64,000 nucleotides of DNA from contig JAUEDM010000001.1 of the NCBI GenBank assembly GCA_033439685.1, forward strand, positions 9,052,001-9,116,000, read 5' to 3'. How positions within the stretch are numbered: position 1 is the stretch's first letter; every line of letters starts with the position of its first letter. The notes beneath the pieces are model-generated. The model was not told the origin of the DNA, did not search any database, and was given only the letters and a program-made list of their open reading frames with translations. Source of the stretch: Apodospora peruviana. Its lineage: Eukaryota; Ascomycota; Sordariomycetes; Sordariales; Lasiosphaeriaceae. A program made the translations under genes and the position numbers. Positions 46,441 through 57,804 of this stretch are shown here, piece by piece.

Positions 46441-48476
46441 TGTCGGATGTGGGTAGTGTACGTTGACTTGATCCGTGATCACTCTGCTGTTTGTTGTGGA
46501 AGGGAAAAGGGGAAGCCCTGACACAGACCAAGGGGACAGATGGTATCGGTTAACAGACTTCCGTGGGGAAAGGGGCGAGGAGAAGTCCAAGAGGTGAGAC
46601 GATCTTGCCTCTTATACTGTGCTACATGCGGTCTTCGTGCCGAGCAGAGAACGGGGGACTTGCCTGGAGACGGGTCGTGTCCCAGAGAGTCCAACTGCCC
46701 GGACTCAACGATAAGGGTATGTGGAGTCTGTTGGCACTCGCATGGGGTGCTTGATAATACCCTCTCTCCCCTCTTCTCATGCAAAGCCACGCTGTTTAAT
46801 CCAGACTGTCGGGATGTTCCTCATGTCCGCCAACCAGCGGGCATGCCAAGCCTCATTCCAGTACAATCGGAGTGGAGTTTTACCCAAGACAAACAAGTCA
46901 GACATCAAACCTGGCAGGCACACACGAAAGTGGTGGCGTGCTTTTGCATGCTGCAGTGCGGTGCGGTAGTACTTTGTTGCAGAAGGGACATAAGCGTTTT
47001 TTTCTTAGGCTTATTCCAGAGTCGTTGGTTGGCGAATGGCTGTTCTACCCAATCCTCAGACTGCGGTTCTGCACAAAATGGTTTCATTGCTTGCTGCACC
47101 AAGACATGAGTGATGGTGACATGGCAACCAACCCCATCTAGTCTAGACTCCTGCTCGACATGTGGGAGAGAGAAAAGGGGGCATCTGTCCATCCATCATA
47201 AGCGGGGTTCACCGGCCGGATATGTCAACATCCATCATGTCCACACCAGTCTGTCTGCAGTGTCTGCCACCACCACTCCCAGATATTCCAATGCCGGAGT
47301 GTGGATAAGACACAACCCAATCGGATAACACATTCTCCCCCCCCCCCCCCACCCTGCATTGCGTTATACCTTTAATCCAGTTTATTTCCCTGGCCTTCCA
47401 TTTTTCTTTGGGGAGGTGTTTCCCCTCATAATGGCGACCCACTCCCTCGGGTTTTCGGTCTGATGGAGGTATGTATGTGGGTTATTGAGGCGGGCAGTTT
47501 ACTGAAGGCGGTCGGTGGGGTATTCACCTCGAATTCGAATAGTTGACCGTGCTGAGTAAGGTTCTGACTATTGCGGGTGCGTCTATGCAATCACACCTTG
47601 TCTAATACCGGACCGGACCGGTCATGTTGCGTGCGTGAATCATTTTCGGTATCTTTTCCTTGTTAGTTACCTAGTTGAGATGTATGCCTCTGATTCGATC
47701 GTTAGTAGAGGGTTGACGGAGGTCCCCGCTGACATTGAGATTGAGAGTGGTGAGATCTGTCGTGGCTTACAATAACCACATTGACCCATCTTATCTATAA
47801 ACTAATGTGAAAAAGTGCTAGGTGGTCTGGGGTGGTACGGGGATGACGAGCTTTGCGGAACGGGGAAGACGACAGACCAGAAACCCGGGGGATAGGATGA
47901 CCCCCAGAGATGACAGTGGGTGGTTAGGGTGCGGTATCAGTACTGATTGGCCAGATGCAATGCAATTACGATAGCCCTCCTATTCGCTGTCTGTCAAGCC
48001 GCGGGCACCACCTTCCCAGGTCGCTGGATTTGCGCTACGGGCGAACTCCCAATTCAGCTACTGTTGCAGCTTTCTCGGCGTTCATGCATACTACTGTACC
48101 CCTCCCAGTTTCGAGGACAGGGGCCACGCTGCAAAGGTTGGAATTAGACACTGCTGGGAATGCGGGCTTTCCGATTGTCGGCACACTATACCCAGTCTTA
48201 AAGAAACATCGTGACTTGGATGTTGGGAAATGTCGGAAACTCCCTCGATATATGGAGGGCAGCTGACTGAGCCATGGCCAATAAGCGAACTCTAAACAAG
48301 AGCCAATGGCTGAGCCCGTCGACCCAGCAGAAAAGTCCAGGCAGCAAGCTAGGCAGGATTATTCTGCGTGGGGAATCTCCCAGTCCCAAGCTCACAAACC
48401 TCCAAAGCATCAATAGTTCATCCTGCTTCTACCCATAGCTCCATGTGAATTCGCGGGCTGCTACCAAACATCGAAA
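46441..48476. other. Two-kb gene-free region with a poly-C tract
   Basis: No coding frame is supported. It begins with the FMO promoter region and contains the C14 tract at 47337-47350. Confidence 0.4.
47337..47350. repeat. Poly-C mononucleotide run (14 C)
   Basis: An uninterrupted run of C in an otherwise mixed context. Its length is likely variable, and sequence errors are possible here. Confidence 0.95.
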
Positions 48477-50566
48477 ATGACATCGTGGCATCATACCTCC
48501 TGCGCAGCGGCCGAAGTGGTCGTCGAAGGCGACACCCTGCGATGCGAAACATGCGGCAGCAGCGTTGCGCCAAGCATCCGCTATCTCGCCGCTCAACGAG
48601 CAGCCCGGTCTTCATCCTTCGCTATTTCTCCAGATGAACCCGAAGGGCAGATGAACCTCTGGTGGCCTCCTGGTGTCTCTTACTCACGGGTGACAAGACC
48701 ACATGTTGAGCAGTGAGCTGCTGACCCTCCTCGGGACTCTAATGCAGAGGCGCTTTCTAGCTATGGCGTTCCTCAAGAACTTGAACCCTCCCCCGCGGGT
48801 GGTCAAATTCCGTCGGCCGCGTCGGTCCACGGTGCCACCCTGGCGGCCGACGAGTTCCGCCTCCTGTGCCTCTATTCCACCGACGACGACAGCTCCTCCC
48901 TCCACGTCACGCTGGAGATCTATCGGCATGACGACTGCCCGGAGTATGAGAGGGTGTCGTAGACATGGGGAGGCGAGAACAGCGACAGCACGCCGTGTCG
49001 ACCCGTCCTTATCGGTCCGCGGTGGGATATTCTCCTGCAGACGGCGAACTGCTACGATATGCTGGGCTACCTGCGGCCCTGGAAGAGGGGTACCCGGATG
49101 GTCTGGTAGACGCTATCTGAATCAACCAGGATGACCCGACCGAAAGAGCGCAGCAGGTGGCTAAGATGGGAACGATATACCGCGATTGTTTGCGGGTGTT
49201 TGTCTATCTTGGGTCTGATATCGTGTCCAGAACGAGGCGCCGCCATCCGGCTCGTTATGGTCTTCACTAGTTTGATCAGGTCATGGGTGGAACCGGTGGC
49301 GTTCCGGATGGGGTGGCAAGACCAACTTTAAGGAAACTGCTCACTCGAAGATATTTCAGCCATGTCTGGGTCATCCAGGAGTTGCTTCGGAGTCGGAACG
49401 CCCGTCATCCCGGTTGATGACAAACAGTTTTGGGCGTCTAACCTCACAACGACGAAGTATCTTGCCTGTGATTGGGAATCTACAGCTGCGCCGTGGGTTC
49501 GGTTAATGGGTGGCAGCACTTTTCGCAAGAATGATCTGTTTCTGGCTCTTCGCCGGAGCTGGCGGTGCGAGGCGTCGGACCCAAGAGACAAGAATTTTGG
49601 AATTCTGGGGCTTCTAAGACCCGATGGTCAAATAAATAGCCTGGTGCCAGACTACCGGATCTCTACTCGGCATACCTTTATCGGGGACTTTGCACATCTT
49701 CTTATCAACCTTGGCGTGGCAAGCGTCTTGATGAGCGCGTCAGGGCTGGCGGCACCACCTGGCTATCCTTCATGGGTACCGCACTGGCAAAGCAGTCAAC
49801 CCCTCGGCGGCAGCGGATCTCTGGATTATGCCGAAGAGTTAGGAAGGCAGAAGGACGCTGAAGCAGCCGCATGGCCAGCGAGGATGCACGCCCCGTCGAG
49901 AAGGAACCTCTGCTCCCCTCACACCACTCCCGTTTTTCTCGTTCAGTCTGCAGCCCTCGAAGGAAGGCACGCGAGCAGGAAAGTCCTGGTGTGAATGCAG
50001 CATTGAGCGACTACGCCTGTACACGTGCTTGATGTCGTGACTCAGCGTTCCGGAACAATACGACCCAGGCCGCTCGTGGCGCCACAGTGCCTCGGTCGAC
50101 TCCTCGACCGGTGCACTCACTACCAAGCTCATTCATCTTCCAGTTCGATTCGAGCCCAAGTCGTACCGAGGTAAGGGATCTTTACGAGGTGATTTCGGAA
50201 CCGTGTGCGCTGCATATCATGACCAAGGAAGGCGGGCCGCCACTCGACGCTCTGGCTCCTCCCGGACATAACCATCTGTTCTGTATCGAAAGAGAAGAAG
50301 GAGAGGCAGATGATCCAAAGTACCACCTCGTCTTTATGAGAAAGATTGCGGATCCGGAGCCTGAGGCTGTGAAGTCGTTCAAGTTCATCCTGTGCTGTCC
50401 CTGCGACGACATGTTTCTTCTGTGTCCTGATCTATTACAGCGCCAAGGGACCAATTCGACCCCGGGCTGGCATCACATCAGCCTCCTCCACACTTTGCAC
50501 TGCGCCATCCCCGAAGCCCAGCAGATGATACCCTCCACACGCAGCACGGCGCGCTGGACGGTATAA
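48477..50566 (+). pseudogene. HET-domain (heterokaryon incompatibility) gene, disabled
   Basis: The N-terminal exon from ATG 48477 reads MTSWHHTSCAAA to GQMNLWWPPGVSYS, then an intron ends at CAG about 48748. The HET domain follows: LCLYSTDD, a broken YTWGGENSD start, RPVLIGPRWDILLQTANCYD, a broken VDAI-INQDD core, QQVAKMGTIYRDCLRVFVYL. Its later part includes RKNDLFLALRRSWRCEASDP and PDYRISTRHTFIGDFAHLL. A C-terminal block (FCIEREEGEADDPKYHLVF, ILCCPCDDMF) is also familiar from HET proteins. Three lesions hit the most conserved core: a TAG at 48960-48962 in place of the Tyr of YTWGG, a one-base loss near 49106, and a TGA at 49118-49120 in place of the Cys of AICINQ. A TAG at about 49268 and further shifts follow. 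Intact relatives trigger cell death on fusion with a non-self strain. Confidence 0.85.
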
Positions 50567-50888
50567 CGGTGGTTGATAGCTTCGCTGCTGATGTAACTCC
50601 TTGGGAGGTACGGACTGTGTAGGTCGCTCGCTGCTAGCGGTGAAGTGGCAGGTTCTTTGTTCTGACAATAGGGAGGACCCGCCGAAAATAAATAATGCGA
50701 TTGTCACGCATTCTGTATCAGATAGCTTTCTTTGTTAACTCCCGCCATCATGTGTTTCTAGACGACGGCCCGGCTCGTCTTGTACAATAATACTGATCCA
50801 CACTACTGTCCCAGATCAGCGTTGGAACGTGAGATGAACATGGACTCTTGAGACGGAACATCAACGCTCTGAAGGTTGAGTAACCAGC

Positions 50889-51958
50889 ATGAACAGAGCA
50901 ACACTGTCGCCCTGGGTAATATATATATAAAATGGAAAAGGCAACTAACCATAGTTTCCCAGGAAACGCCATTGTACCTGCAGTTCCGCGCATCGCAAAA
51001 CCTGAAAGCCACCCACGAAGTCGTTGAGCAGCACAAGGTCAAGTTCAGCATTTACAAACGGGTTCTCAACTGCTTCAGGATGTGCATCCAACACAACATC
51101 CACCGCATGTACTGCGACGTGCGCCCCTTCATCGGCGTAGCCAGCAAAACCCCCTCCGACCAAAAAACAATGAGAAAATACGTCAACCCGTACTCTACCC
51201 CTAATTTCTGCCGGCACGACCACCTCAAACCGCAAACCAACTGCCCGTTCAACGGATGCTGTCGTCTGCAGGTCATCTCTCTTCCTTGTGACTGCGCAAA
51301 CGACCACGAATGGGGCCGTGAAGGCCCAAGCGAAGACCTCACCCAGTGCCACCATTTCCGCGTCTATCATGAATATGTCCACAATCTTGCCGTGCTGCAC
51401 GCTTGCAACGCTTATACGCGGCAGGACCGAGCGGTGCAGAACAAACCCTGGGCGGAGGCGGAGGCGCCCTACCTCGACGGGTGGGTGACGATGCAGCTTG
51501 ACGATGAAGACCAGCCGGATGGCCAGCCCAACTTCTTTTGCGAATCGGATGATCTGCGTAAGGGCAGGGAACGGCTCGTCGAGAACGGAAAGAAGCTGTA
51601 CACCGAGTTCGAGAAGGTCGAGGCCCGTCAGCGGATCATGGATCATCACGGTGGGGAAGTCATGCCGCGGGAGGAGCTGCTCGAGATAGCCCGGGTCATC
51701 GAAACGGCGTGGCAGAATGTCTACCGCCAGATGAAAAAGATGTTGCGTAAGGACCCGGAACGGACGAACGGTTTGTTTGGGGGTGCTGGTCCTGATCTTG
51801 ATGGGTGGCAGCGGGATACCGGTGGATGGGGTCTTGCTGCTCGACGAAGTTCGAGGTGCGGGATCAATCGCATTTGGTTGGAGAAGCGTACGGGACTGAT
51901 CAATCATTTTGCCTTGGTGTCTGAACTGGTTTTGGACCTTAGGTTATATGGTAAGTAG
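50889..51958 (+). CDS. Cys/His-rich protein of unknown function (about 340 aa)
   Basis: I join a 27-base first exon (50889-50915, MNRATLSPW) to 50963-51958 across a 47-base intron with a GTAATA donor, an ACTAAC branch site and a TTCCCAG acceptor. Without that splice the frame has no ATG for about 65 codons. The product has a Cys/His cluster at residues about 50-155 (NCFRMCIQHNIHRMYC, FCRHDHLKPQTNCPFNGCC, LPCDCANDHEW, QCHHF) that could bind metal. A charged helical region follows (RERLVENGKKLYTEFEKVEA). A GTAAGT at the very end (51951) hints at a further 3' intron, so the stop at 51956-51958 is provisional. The opposite strand also has a long frame, but its composition and lack of splice logic argue against it. 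Family not recognised. Confidence 0.6.
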
Positions 51959-52759
51959 ATGAATCAAGGATTGCTAGAGCGTAGATGGTTCGCTTTTTTG
52001 TCCCCCCTTTTGCACCTCCCTTTGTTCTTCAACTATTTACTACTATTTTGTCTAACCAAGTAACATAGGTACATGGATGGTTTAGTTTTTGCACTTCACT
52101 TTTCAAGAAACCGCGGTGATCAGGTCAATATTAGTTAATACCCCAGAAGCGACAAAAATTAACTCGAGGTTATGCACCTGTTAATCATTGTTTATTCCCC
52201 TTATTAGCCCATATGTTCAAGGAGAAGCTGCTAGTTTATAACACGCTAAGCAGCCATTTGTATCTCAAGCATGTATCGCCATTTTCTCCGTCAATTACCA
52301 CATCTTGGACGTGAAAGATTGTTTGTCAGGGGTCTCGGAATCCGGAGGCCCAGCTCGGATTAATGTTGTGCAGCTGGGCAAGAATATGCACTAATGGCCG
52401 CATATCTCCGGCCGGTCGAAAGCCTACTGGAACTCCCCCGGATTCCGGAGTTGGTCAGGCACCTGCATATTTATAAGCACGGCTCGACGACCACCTGGTA
52501 ATAATATGCCATGACGTGCGCAGCATGGCCAATCACGTTCCTGTAATTTGCTAACTAAACTCATTTTATTACACACATGAGAGGAAGGAAGGACGTTCAG
52601 ATAATGAAAGATATTTTCGTTTTTTTTTTTTTTCCACATCCGCACAAGCCTAGATCGTCAGCAGGAATCACAGAAATCACAAATCTTCTCCCTGGAATCC
52701 TGCTATTCTTTCTCAGACTCCGAACGCTTAAAGTCTCACTAGCTCCTAATATAATCACT
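51959..52759. other. Intergenic region, promoter of the reductase gene
   Basis: No gene is seen. A T13 run lies near 52620 in the 5' leader of the next gene. Confidence 0.4.
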
Positions 52760-53857
52760 ATGGCAGCAGTGACTCCATTCAAAGGAATCTACCTCTCCTC
52801 AAATGGCGAGATCAGCATCCGCTCCATCACGGAGCAGTACACCCCATCCGGAGCCCAGTCCCTAATCAAAATAAAATACTCGGCCGTCGCCCCCGGCGAC
52901 TACCGCCACTTCTACCTCGGACTGAATTCCTTCATAATGGGCTACGATTACACCGGCACCGTTGTTTCCGTTGGGCCGGACTCGCCCTTCAGTGTCGGCG
53001 ACGAAGTCTTCGGCATGGGCATGCCAGCGGACAAGCGGCCCCTCCCAACAGGCTCGCACCAAGCGTACCGCCTTGCGGACCCCTATCTGACCTGGCGCCG
53101 GCCTGCCACGCTCGACCCGCTCTCGGCGGTCGGGCTGACGTCAGGCATCCAGACCGCGTCGGACATGATTGTCAATTTGTTCAACATCGGGTTTCCGCAA
53201 GCCGGCGTGGACGGCGAATCTGCGACAGGCAAAGCGATCCTGATCTGGGGCGGCGCGAGCGCGGTCGGCTGGACGGCTGTCCAGTTGGCAAAAGCTGCTG
53301 GGTTTGCGCACATCCTGACGACTGCTTCTCTCAAGAACCACGCTGCGTTGAAGGAGGTTGGGGCTACGCATGTCTTTGACTACCATAGTCCGAGCGTAGT
53401 GGACGAGATTCGTGACACGGTGCAAGAGCTTGATGTCGAGCTTAGACTTGGGTTGGATGCGGTGACTGTCGGCACGGGGATTTTTGATGGACTATCAGAG
53501 GCGGAACAGGCTGAGGTGGATAAGAGATTTGAGGAGAGTAGCCCGGCTGTCATGAAGCGTGCGCTTGAGGGGAGCGGCGAGATCAAGGTCGCTGCCACTT
53601 TGCCTGTGCCGCGAGATCCGGATTACATGTTTACTATCTTCTCGAGGAGGTGGGAGGGGGAGGAGAAGGCGCATCCTGGATGGTGGCAGCGGCAGGAGAA
53701 GGTTGTCACTTGGTTTATTGAGAACCACGAGACGACGTGGAGGCCGCAGCCTGTTGAGGTGGTTACCCGCGCTGAAGAAGCTGTGGCTGCTATTAAGGAC
53801 TCTTTTGGGGGGAAGTATAGCAATTTGAAGGTTGTGCTGAAGCATCCGCTGGAGTAA
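52760..53857 (+). CDS. Medium-chain dehydrogenase/reductase, quinone-oxidoreductase type (365 aa)
   Basis: The ATG at 52760 is chosen because the 61 residues before it in frame are leader-like (poly-Phe, no family features). The N-terminal GroES-like part reads SLIKIKYSAVAPGDYRHFY and MGYDYTGTVVSVGP, followed by FSVGDEVFGMG. The NADPH-binding Rossmann part has LIWGGASAVGWTAVQLAKAA and LKEVGATHVFDY. The zinc-binding Cys of true alcohol dehydrogenases are absent, so this is a zinc-free enoyl- or quinone-reductase-like enzyme of the group that includes trans-acting enoyl reductases of polyketide clusters (toxD/LovC-like). No polyketide synthase is in the window, so a cluster role is not supported. 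The length is normal and no intron is needed. Confidence 0.9.
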   Translation: MAAVTPFKGIYLSSNGEISIRSITEQYTPSGAQSLIKIKYSAVAPGDYRHFYLGLNSFIMGYDYTGTVVSVGPDSPFSVGDEVFGMGMPADKRPLPTGSHQAYRLADPYLTWRRPATLDPLSAVGLTSGIQTASDMIVNLFNIGFPQAGVDGESATGKAILIWGGASAVGWTAVQLAKAAGFAHILTTASLKNHAALKEVGATHVFDYHSPSVVDEIRDTVQELDVELRLGLDAVTVGTGIFDGLSEAEQAEVDKRFEESSPAVMKRALEGSGEIKVAATLPVPRDPDYMFTIFSRRWEGEEKAHPGWWQRQEKVVTWFIENHETTWRPQPVEVVTRAEEAVAAIKDSFGGKYSNLKVVLKHPLE

Positions 53858-54268
53858 GACTTGACTGTGGTGGGGTTTTGGGAGTCTCGGTTGTGTTATA
53901 GTCGGTCGTAGGACTAGGGGCTAGTTTTTTATCCCAACTATTCTGTCCTTGAATCCTCACTTACAGTCTGATAGGGTAGGGAATCCGTCTCTTTCGAGCA
54001 ATTAATTACCTTTCTACATTACAATCCGCACAATATCGTGCACAGTTAGACACTCGAACGCAGTAGATTACTTGTGTCTGGGCATAGTTGGGGTCTTCTG
54101 TTGCAGGAAGAGGACGGTGATAGCAAGCTCCGTCGCTTTGGTTGGTGAGATGGACAACGAGTTAAACGGGGGACCGACGGAGTAACGGCAGTGGTGAAGA
54201 GGACACTGACAACCTCTGAAAATAAGAACCTGCCCCTCCAAAACAGGACTTTCACGATACTCATACCA
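53858..54268. other. Intergenic spacer before the 5S-like sequence
   Basis: 3' flank of the reductase gene. Nothing else is recognised. Confidence 0.4.
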
Positions 54269-54394
54269 CATACGGCCATAGATAGTGGAAAAGCTCGGGA
54301 TCCCGTCTGCTCTCCCATAGATAAGCCACTAATCGCAAGATGAGCCAGGGCACAGCGGACGGGGTGACCAATCCGGCTTAGCTTCCGGTGCAAC
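54269..54394 (+). rRNA. 5S rRNA-like sequence, degenerate in its 3' half
   Basis: The first 65 bases carry the conserved 5S core: ACATACGGCCATAG, then GGGATCCCGTCTGCTCTCCC and ATAAGC. Helix II pairs perfectly (TAGTGG at 54284-54289 with CCACTA at 54326-54331). The 3' half keeps GGGTGACCA (about 54363-54371) and a CCGGTGCAACGT end. It lacks a clear TTAGTA-type loop E strand, and the closing stem with ACATAC is poor. A T5 run at about 54406 could act as an RNA polymerase III terminator. Dispersed single 5S genes and pseudogenes are normal in filamentous ascomycetes. I read this as a variant or pseudogene rather than a standard copy. Confidence 0.6.
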
Positions 54395-54760
54395 GTCCCC
54401 GCTCCGTTTTTCCCCCAAAACGGCGACTTGGCCCAGCCGTCCGCCCGGCGCCTATTTCCCCCGTTCATGTTTTCCAACCCTCTTCCTTCATCATCCTGCA
54501 TCACTACACACCCCAGGTCAAAAGTCGAGGACCTCAACGCGCCAACAAAGGGGCAAGGGGGAGAAGATGGTGGTTTACGTAGGCCTTCTTGCTGGAGATG
54601 GCGCAGGTTGTGTCGGTTGATATCTCTTTTGGCATGCATTATTTGTACCTTTTAGTATATAAGGAGGCATCTCTCTATATCGAGCGACCGACGAACATAC
54701 TCTTCCAAACCGCCGAATTCTCTTTCTGCATCTTTTGGTACCTCCGCCTGGCTTTTCACT

Positions 54761-55430
54761 ATGGTGTGCGCCAATATACCGGGCAGCAAGCCACTGCTTT
54801 CTCGAGACAATATCGCGGAGAGACGCGCCAATGTAACCAAGAACAGTTAGGCATCAACAGAGCTTGAGGATGCCAATTTTATCGGCGAGAGAGCAAAGGA
54901 GGAACGCGAGAATGCATGGAACAGGTGGATTGAGTAAGTTCCTCTCCGTCCAGTATAATGCCGATTTTCGACGGGGAGCCTGTTCGACTGAGAGTCTGAC
55001 TTTCTATAGTGGATATCCGGAGAGTTGACCGATAAGTACGAACTAATTAGAGAGCAGAGGGCCATGAAAAGAGAGACCACCGCCGAGGACGTTATGATGG
55101 TTCTTGATACTTTGTGGAGCCGCGCGCCAGATATTCTTTTGCACGCCTAGGAACCGTGTTGCATTCCACTCTCTAGTGATATTATCCAGCCTTGGCTTTC
55201 GGCCGGGAGTCACTATGGATTTCTCCTACAGGAATGTGAAAGTGCAAATCGTCCGGGGATTGGATGATGTTAAAGCAACCCTTTTTGCGAGACTGACGCT
55301 CTACCAAAACAAACAAAAACAGAATGTTACTCGCCGCCAGTGGGATCATATGTATGTAACACTCCAAGTTCTTTGTCATCACATTGTTTCACTGACAAAA
55401 AAAAAAAAAATCCTACAAATAGTATAGAAA
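54761..55430 (+). pseudogene. Relic of a DUF3435 (FluG-type) tyrosine-recombinase-like gene
   Basis: From the ATG at 54761 short pieces in different frames line up with DUF3435 proteins. RRANVTKNS is followed by a TAG, then ELEDANFIGERAKEERENAW (N-terminal helix), ELTDKYELIREQRAMKRETT, AEDVMMVLDTLWSRAPDI, and, one frame off, PRNRVAFHSLVILSSLGFRPG, VQIVRGLDDVKATLFARLTL, YQNKQKQNVTRRQWDHM. The [FL]RPG Arg and the NKQK block are characteristic. DUF3435 proteins are related to tyrosine recombinases, including the captains of Starship elements. The C-terminal catalytic part is not recognisable after about 55430 and several stops intervene, so this is a dead 5' fragment of a mobile-element gene. 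Confidence 0.55.
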
Positions 55431-56719
55431 TTGGTCTCGTTTACGAATAAAGATTTTTACAGGCACAATTCCACCGGTCAGGTGGTTACAGAAGATGAAG
55501 CGGTAACAATATTCTCGAGTTCTTTTTCTTGGAGAGACCCTGTGGAGGATTCACCATCCTCTTACTTCAATGCCAACTAGTACTACGAGAGAATAGTGCA
55601 TCATGCCAGACACTAAAAAATGGATAATTAACAGTCAAGATGGAGGGAATACTTTCTCGACAGCACTGCAGCAGGCCACCTAACCCTTTCTGAGAAATGG
55701 AGAGAACCAGGACATGGAAGCTTCAACCAAACTGAAGCTCACATGAGCAGCACATCCATTGACGAGGTCTTCCGCACACCATCACCATCGGATTTTTTTA
55801 TGACGAGGACAATTAATAGCTCCTTAGTATTAGCAGTGCAACCTCCGCATCCCTTCTCTCGGCCAGATAATCAACTCATTAAAGCCGCGCTGTTTCTTCA
55901 CCGGATGTGGCTTGCTTCTCAGACAATGCGAATAAAGACGATTCGGCTTGTGTGGCCGTTCCGGGCGGAAATTGTCATGAGGGGCCGAGAAATATACAGT
56001 GAGTTAATCACCATGCTTGTCAATTTATCCGCGATCAACCTATGATCTTGCCGACTCGTGGCTCGCATGGAAGAATACAACTAGGTGTTCTTGATATATG
56101 GTTATATTATCCAGCAGATGTGGAATCAATGTGAGTCCACTGAAGCCCTGCAATCTTTGAGTGCCCCGGTGTGACATGAGTTAGAAGCCCAGTATTCAGT
56201 TTGCACACAACTTTTGCTGCAAACATATATCAGCGGGTCGTGAATCGAGGACCAAAGGAGTCGATCCAGTTGGGCAGTACGGATTGGTACCAGCATCGGT
56301 GCTGATGGAGTAAGATGCCGGCACCTTTTTCTTGTCCATCCCTCTGACGCCTTGTCGGTGCACGCATACGGATGAGAAAAAAAAAAGGAATATTAAAACA
56401 TGTCAAGAGGTATGGCGTATATCCTGTTCTGACAGTCAGACATACCACGGCATAGTGTGCCGCCAGATTCATTTCAGCGGGTCCAACAGTTAATGGATTG
56501 CATGTTACTTTGCGTAGCATACTACTAACCTACACCGGTACCACGCTTTGATCATACGCGAGCGACGAACCGGTTCCGAGATTGAGAAATATATGTGAGC
56601 AAATAGACGATGCCAACAAAGACCACCAAACTCGTCCAGCCTGATCCAGACTGAACATATCCAGCCCCCACCCCATTCCACATAACTTAGGTTCCCCGTT
56701 TCAAAAGCGAAAAGACATG
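55431..56719. other. AT-rich gene-free region downstream of the DUF3435 relic
   Basis: Poly-A/T runs occur near 55397 and 56377. The frame 55743-56045 is open and could be a decayed continuation of the recombinase relic, but no motif is recognised. Confidence 0.4.
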
Positions 56720-57804
56720 TTAGCCACCCGCGGCATCAAACGACTCCGTAGTCGCGCTCTGTGCAGCCAGCATCTTCTCCTGATATTCCAAGTACGCCTT
56801 ATCGGCCGCCTCACCCTGGCCCGTTGGGCTGATGACGACCTTCTCCTTGGGCGCCAGAGCCGGCATCGAAGTCGACGGCGTGTACAGCGCCGGGCCCACG
56901 AAGGAGTACGGCAGAGGCGGGACTGTGGTGTTGAAGATGTCGTACTTGAAGCCCGGCTCGTCCTTCTTGTAGCCCCCCGGGAAGGTGACGCCCTTGGGGG
57001 TGGCGGTGCCGGAGCCGGTCACCTTGAAGTTGAAGCAGTGCATGTAGAACTGCGGCCCTATGGGGCTCCATTCGAAGCCCGGGCTGGTGTGCAGTGCAAA
57101 ATGGAGGGCGATGAGCTGTTGTTACCAAGGTCAGTAAAAAGGCTCAAAAAAGAAGCCAACAATACTGACGTGGGTGGGCGCTACAAAAGTCATATAAAAA
57201 AATTTACCTCGTGTCGAATGACATAGTTGCCAGGCTTGATATCCGCCGGAATGGTGGTTGTCCAGGTTCCGTTGGTGGCGTCGAGCAGCTTGACCGTGCC
57301 CCAGACACCTTTGCTGTCGATGGCCTCCTCGCCAATCTTGAAGAACTGGAGCTTGTTTACGTCGACCTTGTCGATGGTGCCCTCGTAGGGAGCCATCCAG
57401 GCCGAGATGGGGCCCTTGTGGCTGTAGAGCCAACGCGTCCAGTGGAAGGTGACGGTGCTGCCGGCGCGGACCTCGGCGATGGCAGACGGGATCGGCGTGT
57501 GGGGCGTGTTGCAGGCCATGTTGTTGCTATCCAGATCAAAGATGGGGCCGGTGTTGCCGACGCCATAAGCGATGCGAGCCGGCTTGGGGCTGTAGTACGG
57601 GTCGATGTAGACATCATAGCCGGGGTAGCTGCGGTGTCGCAAAGTCATTAGCGATCCCTGGGACTGATGGAATGGGCAAGCTAAGCAAAATGTTTGTTGC
57701 TCTTACACCGTGTTGTCGGCTGTAATTCGATATACGTAGCCGTGGGCCAGTGCCTCAGCCGCAAAGGCTATGGCGGCCAAGAAGGCGGCCTGGGCCGACC
57801 ACAT
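56720..57804 (-). CDS. AA9 lytic polysaccharide monooxygenase (304 aa)
   Basis: Minus strand, exons 57804-57707, 57628-57208 and 57115-56720, in frame. Signal peptide residues 1-20 (WSAQAAFLAAIAFAAEALA) end right before His21, which becomes the N-terminal copper ligand of the mature enzyme (HGYVYRITADN). The second His-brace ligand is His103 in WLYSHKGPISAW. The axial Tyr is in PQFYMHCFNF (Tyr197), preceded by YVIRHELIALH. These residues define AA9 (formerly GH61), secreted copper enzymes that cut cellulose or related glucans oxidatively. The catalytic domain ends near residue 245 and a short Pro/Ala tail follows; no cellulose-binding module is present. It is divergent from the intradiol dioxygenase gene, with 817 bases between start codons. 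Confidence 0.95.

Noticed and set aside
46441..46590. In-frame N-terminal extension of the FMO gene
   Set aside because: The FAD-binding motif starts right after the ATG at 46440; the 50 extra residues show no signal peptide or homology feature.
50945..51907. 320-residue open frame on the minus strand
   Set aside because: It overlaps the plus-strand Cys/His-rich gene, which has a well-formed intron and ATG. The minus frame looks like a codon-shadow with Val/Leu/Arg bias and no domain.
52577..52759. In-frame N-terminal extension of the medium-chain reductase
   Set aside because: It contains a poly-Phe run from a T-tract and no family feature; the ATG at 52760 gives the normal family length.
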